Origin: Lachnospiraceae bacterium
GTDB taxonomy: Bacteria > Bacillota > Clostridia > Lachnospirales > Lachnospiraceae
DNA length: 27,785 nucleotides
Assembly: GCA_900766815.1 (NCBI GenBank)
Contig: CAAFWV010000046.1
Span: forward strand, 1-27,785
Direction of reading: 5' to 3'
The notes under the pieces are model-generated. The model was not told the origin of the DNA. It worked only from the letters and a program-made list of their open reading frames with translations, and searched no databases. The translations under genes and the position numbers were made by a program. This document shows positions 24,274 to 27,785 of this stretch, in pieces. How positions within the stretch are numbered: the stretch's first letter is position 1; the number at the start of each line of letters is the position of its first letter.

Positions 24274-25762
24274 ATCCTATATTGCGATAGACTTAAAGAG
24301 CTTCTATGCATCGGTGGAGTGTGTGGAGCGTGGATTGGATCCGCTTAAGACCAATCTGGTGGTGGCTGATGAAAGCAAAACCGAGAAGACTATCTGTCTT
24401 GCCGTATCACCATCTCTTAAGAGCTTCAAAATACCCGGAAGAGCAAGGCTGTTTGAGGTTGTATCAAAGGTAGATATCGTAAATAAAAGAAGACTTGAGA
24501 ACACTTCTTCCGGTAATTTTGTGGGAGCAAGTGTAAACATCGATGAGCTTAACTGCAATCCTGAGCTGGAACTTAAATATATTACGGCTCCACCCAGAAT
24601 GGCTCATTACATTGATTACAGTACAAGAATATATGATATATATCTTAAGTACATTGCTCCTGAGGACATTCATGTATATTCAATCGATGAAGTTTTCATA
24701 GATGCAACAGGCTATCTGGATATATACAGGATGGATGCCGAAGCCTTAGCTATGAAGATGATTAAGGATGTATATCTGTCAACAGGTATAACGGCAACCG
24801 CAGGCATTGGAAGCAACATGTATCTGGCTAAGATTGCAATGGACATTGTTGCCAAGCATGCCCTGCCTGATGAAAACGGTGTGAGAATGGGTAAGCTTGA
24901 TGAGATGTCCTATAGGCGATTGCTTTGGAATCACAGACCGCTCACCGATTTCTGGAGAGTGGGCAGAGGCACCATGGACAAGTTGGCCAAGTATGGCATG
25001 TTCACCATGGGAGATGTGGCACGCTGTTCTCTTGACGATGAGGACCTCCTCTATAAAATATTCGGTGTTAATGCCGAGCTTCTGATAGATCATGCCTGGG
25101 GATATGAGCCTACGACCATTGCCGATGTCAAGGCCTATAAGCCCGATAACAGTTCGTTCTCCTTCGGACAGGTATTGACTAAGCCCTATGACTATGAGCA
25201 TGCCCGTATTGTTGTATATGAGATGGCGGATGGGGCATCGCTTGATCTGGTTGAAAAGGGAATGCTTACCAACCAGCTTACTCTTACTGTAGGCTATGAC
25301 AGAGAGTGTCTGGATAATCCTGATATCAGAACAAAATATAAGGGTGAGATTGTAAGGGACAGATACGGAAGACTGATTCCTAAGCATACTCACGGAACGG
25401 TAAATCTTAAAGGCTATACTTCCTCCCCAAGTGAAATAGTGGAAGCTATTCTTAAGCTGTATGATGATATTGTCAATTCAATTCTGCTTATAAGAAGAAT
25501 TACCATATCCACCAACAATGTAATATTCGAAGAGGATTATGAGCCTGAGCCGGTATGTGAACAGATGAGTCTGTTTGATTTTATGGATAATTCAAAGCAG
25601 ACAGACAATATAAGTAAGCAGGAGAAGGAGAGAAGTCTGCAGGAGGCCTGCCTAAGCATTAAGAAGAAGTATGGTAAAAACGCGATCCTTAAGGGTGTTA
25701 GCCTGACTGAGGGAGCGACTGCCAGGGATAGAAATGCACAGATAGGCGGTCATAAGGCATGA
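24263..25762 (+). CDS. Y-family DNA polymerase (UvrX/UmuC-like)
   Basis: A 499-residue translesion polymerase. Catalytic acids: D10 in AIDLKSFYASVE and D142-E143 in YSIDEVFID. Then a palm/thumb part with TATAGIGSNMYLAKIAMD, a little-finger domain, a beta-clamp binding motif QMSLFDF (Q434-F438), and the C-terminal RDRNAQIGGHKA stretch common in Firmicutes homologues. It copies damaged DNA with low fidelity. It begins inside the ECF gene, with only a weak ribosome site, so translation is likely coupled. No LexA-type operator is seen near the gene. Placing an SOS polymerase behind vitamin genes is unusual but may be incidental. Confidence 0.92.
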   Translation: MRNKSYIAIDLKSFYASVECVERGLDPLKTNLVVADESKTEKTICLAVSPSLKSFKIPGRARLFEVVSKVDIVNKRRLENTSSGNFVGASVNIDELNCNPELELKYITAPPRMAHYIDYSTRIYDIYLKYIAPEDIHVYSIDEVFIDATGYLDIYRMDAEALAMKMIKDVYLSTGITATAGIGSNMYLAKIAMDIVAKHALPDENGVRMGKLDEMSYRRLLWNHRPLTDFWRVGRGTMDKLAKYGMFTMGDVARCSLDDEDLLYKIFGVNAELLIDHAWGYEPTTIADVKAYKPDNSSFSFGQVLTKPYDYEHARIVVYEMADGASLDLVEKGMLTNQLTLTVGYDRECLDNPDIRTKYKGEIVRDRYGRLIPKHTHGTVNLKGYTSSPSEIVEAILKLYDDIVNSILLIRRITISTNNVIFEEDYEPEPVCEQMSLFDFMDNSKQTDNISKQEKERSLQEACLSIKKKYGKNAILKGVSLTEGATARDRNAQIGGHKA

Positions 25763-25820
25763 TGAAATTCAGTACTCGCACTTTTGCAGGTATTTTTTTA
25801 AGTACAATCGTAAAAAAACA

Positions 25821-25848
25821 TTGCAAATAGGAAGATGACTGATATAAT
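25821..25848 (+). promoter_or_regulatory. Promoter of the peptide transporter operon
   Basis: -35 TTGCAA (25821-25826), spacer 16, extended -10 TGA-TATAAT (TATAAT 25843-25848). An A-tract (25812-25818) just upstream may act as an UP element. The A- and T-tracts at 25793-25818 could pair, but the hairpin is pure A/T and is not called a terminator. Confidence 0.8.
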
Positions 25849-25858
25849 ACATTCGTAA

Positions 25859-25872
25859 GTAACTACAGTTAC
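25859..25872 (+). promoter_or_regulatory. Palindrome just downstream of the promoter, possible operator
   Basis: GTAACT-AC-AGTTAC is a perfect 6-base inverted repeat placed about 4-17 bases after the likely transcript start, a common position for a repressor site. A second small hairpin, CCCC-GAT-GGGG (25891-25901), lies directly before the ribosome site and might limit its access. Confidence 0.5.
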
Positions 25873-25915
25873 AATAATCGTATTGCAAGTCCCCGATGGG
25901 GATAAGGAGGAGAAC

Positions 25916-27424
25916 ATGAAGATGTTTAAGAAGGTTCTCGTCCTTACACTTGCACTCACAATGGCTATTGCATTCTGCGGATGCGGAAGCGATAAGGCAG
26001 CGGAGGAATCTACGATTACTGTTGGTATTGCTCAGGATATTGAAGACAGTCTTGACCCGCATTATGCAGCAGCGGCAGGAACCAGAGAAGTATTATTCAA
26101 TATTTTTGAGGGCTTAGTAAAACCAAATAGTAATGGAGAATTAATCCCTGCTATAGCAAGCGAGTACAGTGTGGACGAGGAAGGAAAGGTTTACACCTTT
26201 ACACTGAGAGACGGTGTTACATTCCACAACGGTGAAGCGGTTACGGTAGAGGATGTTAAGACTTCTATAGAGCGTAACGCTGGTATCGGTGATGGAGAGG
26301 CACTGGTAGCAGCGTTTTCTAATATAGAGAGCGTTGATACACCGGATGACAAGACGGTAGTAATTACACTTGCTACACCCGATACTGATTTCATCAGTAA
26401 CATGACGGTTGCGATTCTTCCGGCGGGTCACCTGGATGAAACAGCAACAGACCCGATAGGTACAGGCCCATACAAGTATGTGTCAAGAAGTCCACAGGAG
26501 AACATCATCCTGGAGGCCTATGACGGCTACTGGGGTGAGAAGGCGTATATTAAGAATGTAGAGTTTAAGGTTATTGCAGACCCTGATACAATTGTTATGA
26601 ACCTTGAGAGTGGAGCTATTGATATGTTCCCCAGAGTGACTTCTGTTCAGGCCGGTCAGCTTTCAGACAAGTTCAATGTACTTGAAGGTACAATGAATCT
26701 GGTTCAGGCTGTATATCTTAATAATGACGTAGAACCACTTAATGATGTCAGAGTTCGTCAGGCACTGTGCTATGCGGTAGATAAGCAGGAGATCATGGAT
26801 TTCATGGCTGACGGTAAGGGTACTGCAATCGGAAGCAGTATGTTCCCTTCCTTCGGAAAGTATTACATGGAAGAGCTTAATGATGTATATACTACCGATG
26901 TCGACAAGGCTAAGGAGCTGCTTGCAGAGGCAGGATATCCCGACGGCTTTGATCTGAAGATTACAATCCCTTCCAACTATGAGCAGCATGTTCAGACAGG
27001 AGAGGTTGTCAAGGAGCAGTTCGCTAAGATTGGAGTCAATGTTGAGATTGAGCTTGTAGAGTGGAATACCTGGCTTTCTGATGTATATTCGGGTCGTCAG
27101 TATGAGGCTACAATTGTTGGTGTAGATGCATCAACACTCTCAGCAAGAGCATTGCTTGCAAGATTTGCATCTGATGCCGGTAATAACTTTATCAACTTTA
27201 ACTCAGAAGCTTATGATGAAGCATACAGCAAGGCTTTAGAAAGCACTGATGATGCAGAGCAGACCAGGTATTATAAGGAGTGCGAGACAATCCTTGCCAA
27301 TGAGGCTGCTAATGTATATATTCAGGATATGTCAGAGCTTATCGCGCTGAATAAGAAGTTCACGGGATATGAATTCTATCCTCTGTACGCTCAGGATATC
27401 AGTAAGATAAGACCTGCCGAATAA
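25916..27424 (+). CDS. Oligopeptide ABC transporter substrate-binding lipoprotein
   Basis: A 502-residue family 5 extracellular solute-binding protein (DppA/OppA type). The signal peptide MKMFKKVLVLTLALTMAI ends in FCG-C, with Cys23 the likely lipidated residue after cleavage by lipoprotein signal peptidase. Family stretches include DIEDSLDPHYAAAAGTREVL, SYTFTLRDG-like VYTFTLRDGVTFHNGEAVT, PIGTGPYKYV and DVRVRQALCYAVDKQ. It captures a peptide (or, in some relatives, nickel or a sugar) and hands it to the permease encoded next. The start at 25916 follows AAGGAGGA. An earlier in-frame start is inside the leader RNA and rejected. Confidence 0.92.
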   Translation: MKMFKKVLVLTLALTMAIAFCGCGSDKAAEESTITVGIAQDIEDSLDPHYAAAAGTREVLFNIFEGLVKPNSNGELIPAIASEYSVDEEGKVYTFTLRDGVTFHNGEAVTVEDVKTSIERNAGIGDGEALVAAFSNIESVDTPDDKTVVITLATPDTDFISNMTVAILPAGHLDETATDPIGTGPYKYVSRSPQENIILEAYDGYWGEKAYIKNVEFKVIADPDTIVMNLESGAIDMFPRVTSVQAGQLSDKFNVLEGTMNLVQAVYLNNDVEPLNDVRVRQALCYAVDKQEIMDFMADGKGTAIGSSMFPSFGKYYMEELNDVYTTDVDKAKELLAEAGYPDGFDLKITIPSNYEQHVQTGEVVKEQFAKIGVNVEIELVEWNTWLSDVYSGRQYEATIVGVDASTLSARALLARFASDAGNNFINFNSEAYDEAYSKALESTDDAEQTRYYKECETILANEAANVYIQDMSELIALNKKFTGYEFYPLYAQDISKIRPAE

Positions 27425-27463
27425 TATATATTTGATTAATTGATGATTAGACGAGGTATGACT

Positions 27464-27785
27464 ATGACCGCTATACTCAAGAAAATTGCAAGTGCAATAA
27501 TTACGATAGTGGTAGTGTCATGCCTCGTTTTCATTGCATTCAGTATTATTCCGGGTGATCCGGCGGTTGCCAAGCTTGGAACTCAGGCGACTCCCGAGAA
27601 GCTTGAGGCACTCAGAATCAAGATGGGACTCAACGAACCCCTGCTTAAGAGGTTTGTTATCTGGCTGTCGGGAATTGTAAGAGGAGACTTCGGTACCTCG
27701 TACAGCTACAGCATGTCAGTTAATTCTCTGATTGCCGAGAAGATACCGGTAACCTTAATTCTTGCAATTTATTCCCTTATAATCA
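27464..27785 (+). CDS. ABC transporter permease, DppB/OppB-like (5' part)
   Basis: Open to the right edge. The first 107 residues show a membrane helix (IASAIITIVVVSCLVFIAF), then SIIPGDPAVAKLGTQATPE, LRIKMGLNEPLLKRF and GDFGTSYSYSMSV, the usual opening of a dipeptide/oligopeptide permease of the DppB type. It begins 40 bases after the binding-protein stop. ATG 27464 is preferred over 27458 because the ACGAGG site is seven bases before it but only one before the other. No terminator lies between the two genes, so they are one operon. Confidence 0.9.
   Translation, partial: MTAILKKIASAIITIVVVSCLVFIAFSIIPGDPAVAKLGTQATPEKLEALRIKMGLNEPLLKRFVIWLSGIVRGDFGTSYSYSMSVNSLIAEKIPVTLILAIYSLII

Noticed and set aside
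24779..25393. 204-residue antisense open frame over the DNA polymerase gene
   Set aside because: Composition is that of a reverse shadow; the + strand encodes conserved catalytic motifs.
25793..25818. A/T inverted repeat as a terminator of the polymerase gene
   Set aside because: The stem is pure A/T with a 10-base loop; it is better explained as an A-tract upstream of the next promoter.

Overview
The window looks like chromosomal DNA of a motile, Gram-positive Clostridia member, most likely a Lachnospiraceae relative (Butyrivibrio-like). This is inferred from moderately AT-rich coding, purine-rich Shine-Dalgarno sites, sigma-A promoters with extended -10 elements, a lipobox protein, and a Pel locus lacking the outer-membrane genes pelB and pelC. 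Every supported gene is on the + strand. I saw no rRNA, tRNA, CRISPR array or insertion sequence.

Region 1 (1-8637) is a Gram-positive Pel-type exopolysaccharide operon. It has the C-terminal part of a PelD-like c-di-GMP receptor (I-site RNSD kept, GGDEF degenerate), PelE-like, a polytopic GT-C-like membrane protein with a very acidic loop, a DUF2194 (PelA deacetylase-like) protein that seems to lack catalytic residues, the GT4 polymerase PelF, and the PelG transporter. Genes overlap or nearly touch.

Region 2 (8656-15093) follows PelG after 18 bases with no visible terminator. It holds a DUF2304 protein, a GT4 and a DPM1-like GT2 glycosyltransferase, a DUF4832/DUF4874 protein without a signal peptide, a Wzx-like flippase, and a nucleotidyltransferase whose start overlaps the flippase stop. 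It reads as a second glycan-building and export module, probably co-transcribed with pel.

Region 3 (15138-20366) is the most unusual part. A 152-aa precursor-like protein with its own promoter and terminator carries a short leader (Tyr-Glu-Lys-Pro near the N terminus, then a Val-Tyr-Ala site) before a Ser/Asn/Thr-rich, beta-prone body. A second promoter drives an ABC exporter without a C39 peptidase, a GT2 glycosyltransferase, a fused PqqD plus HPrK-like kinase, and a stand-alone Ser-His S26 peptidase. With the nucleotidyltransferase of region 2 this resembles a peptide modification and export system (RiPP-like) using kinase, nucleotidyl- and glycosyl-transfer chemistry. No radical SAM enzyme, lanthipeptide synthetase or lasso cyclase is present. 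The physical link to pel suggests an exported, modified protein of the cell surface or biofilm matrix; that link is inference.

Region 4 (20410-27785) is ordinary housekeeping and accessory content: a methyl-accepting chemotaxis protein; a MerR regulator with two C-terminal membrane helices and a textbook palindromic, 19-base-spacer promoter, overlapping a YbjQ-family gene; a stand-alone riboflavin kinase, an ECF S component and a Y-family DNA polymerase; then the start of an oligopeptide ABC transporter operon cut by the window edge.
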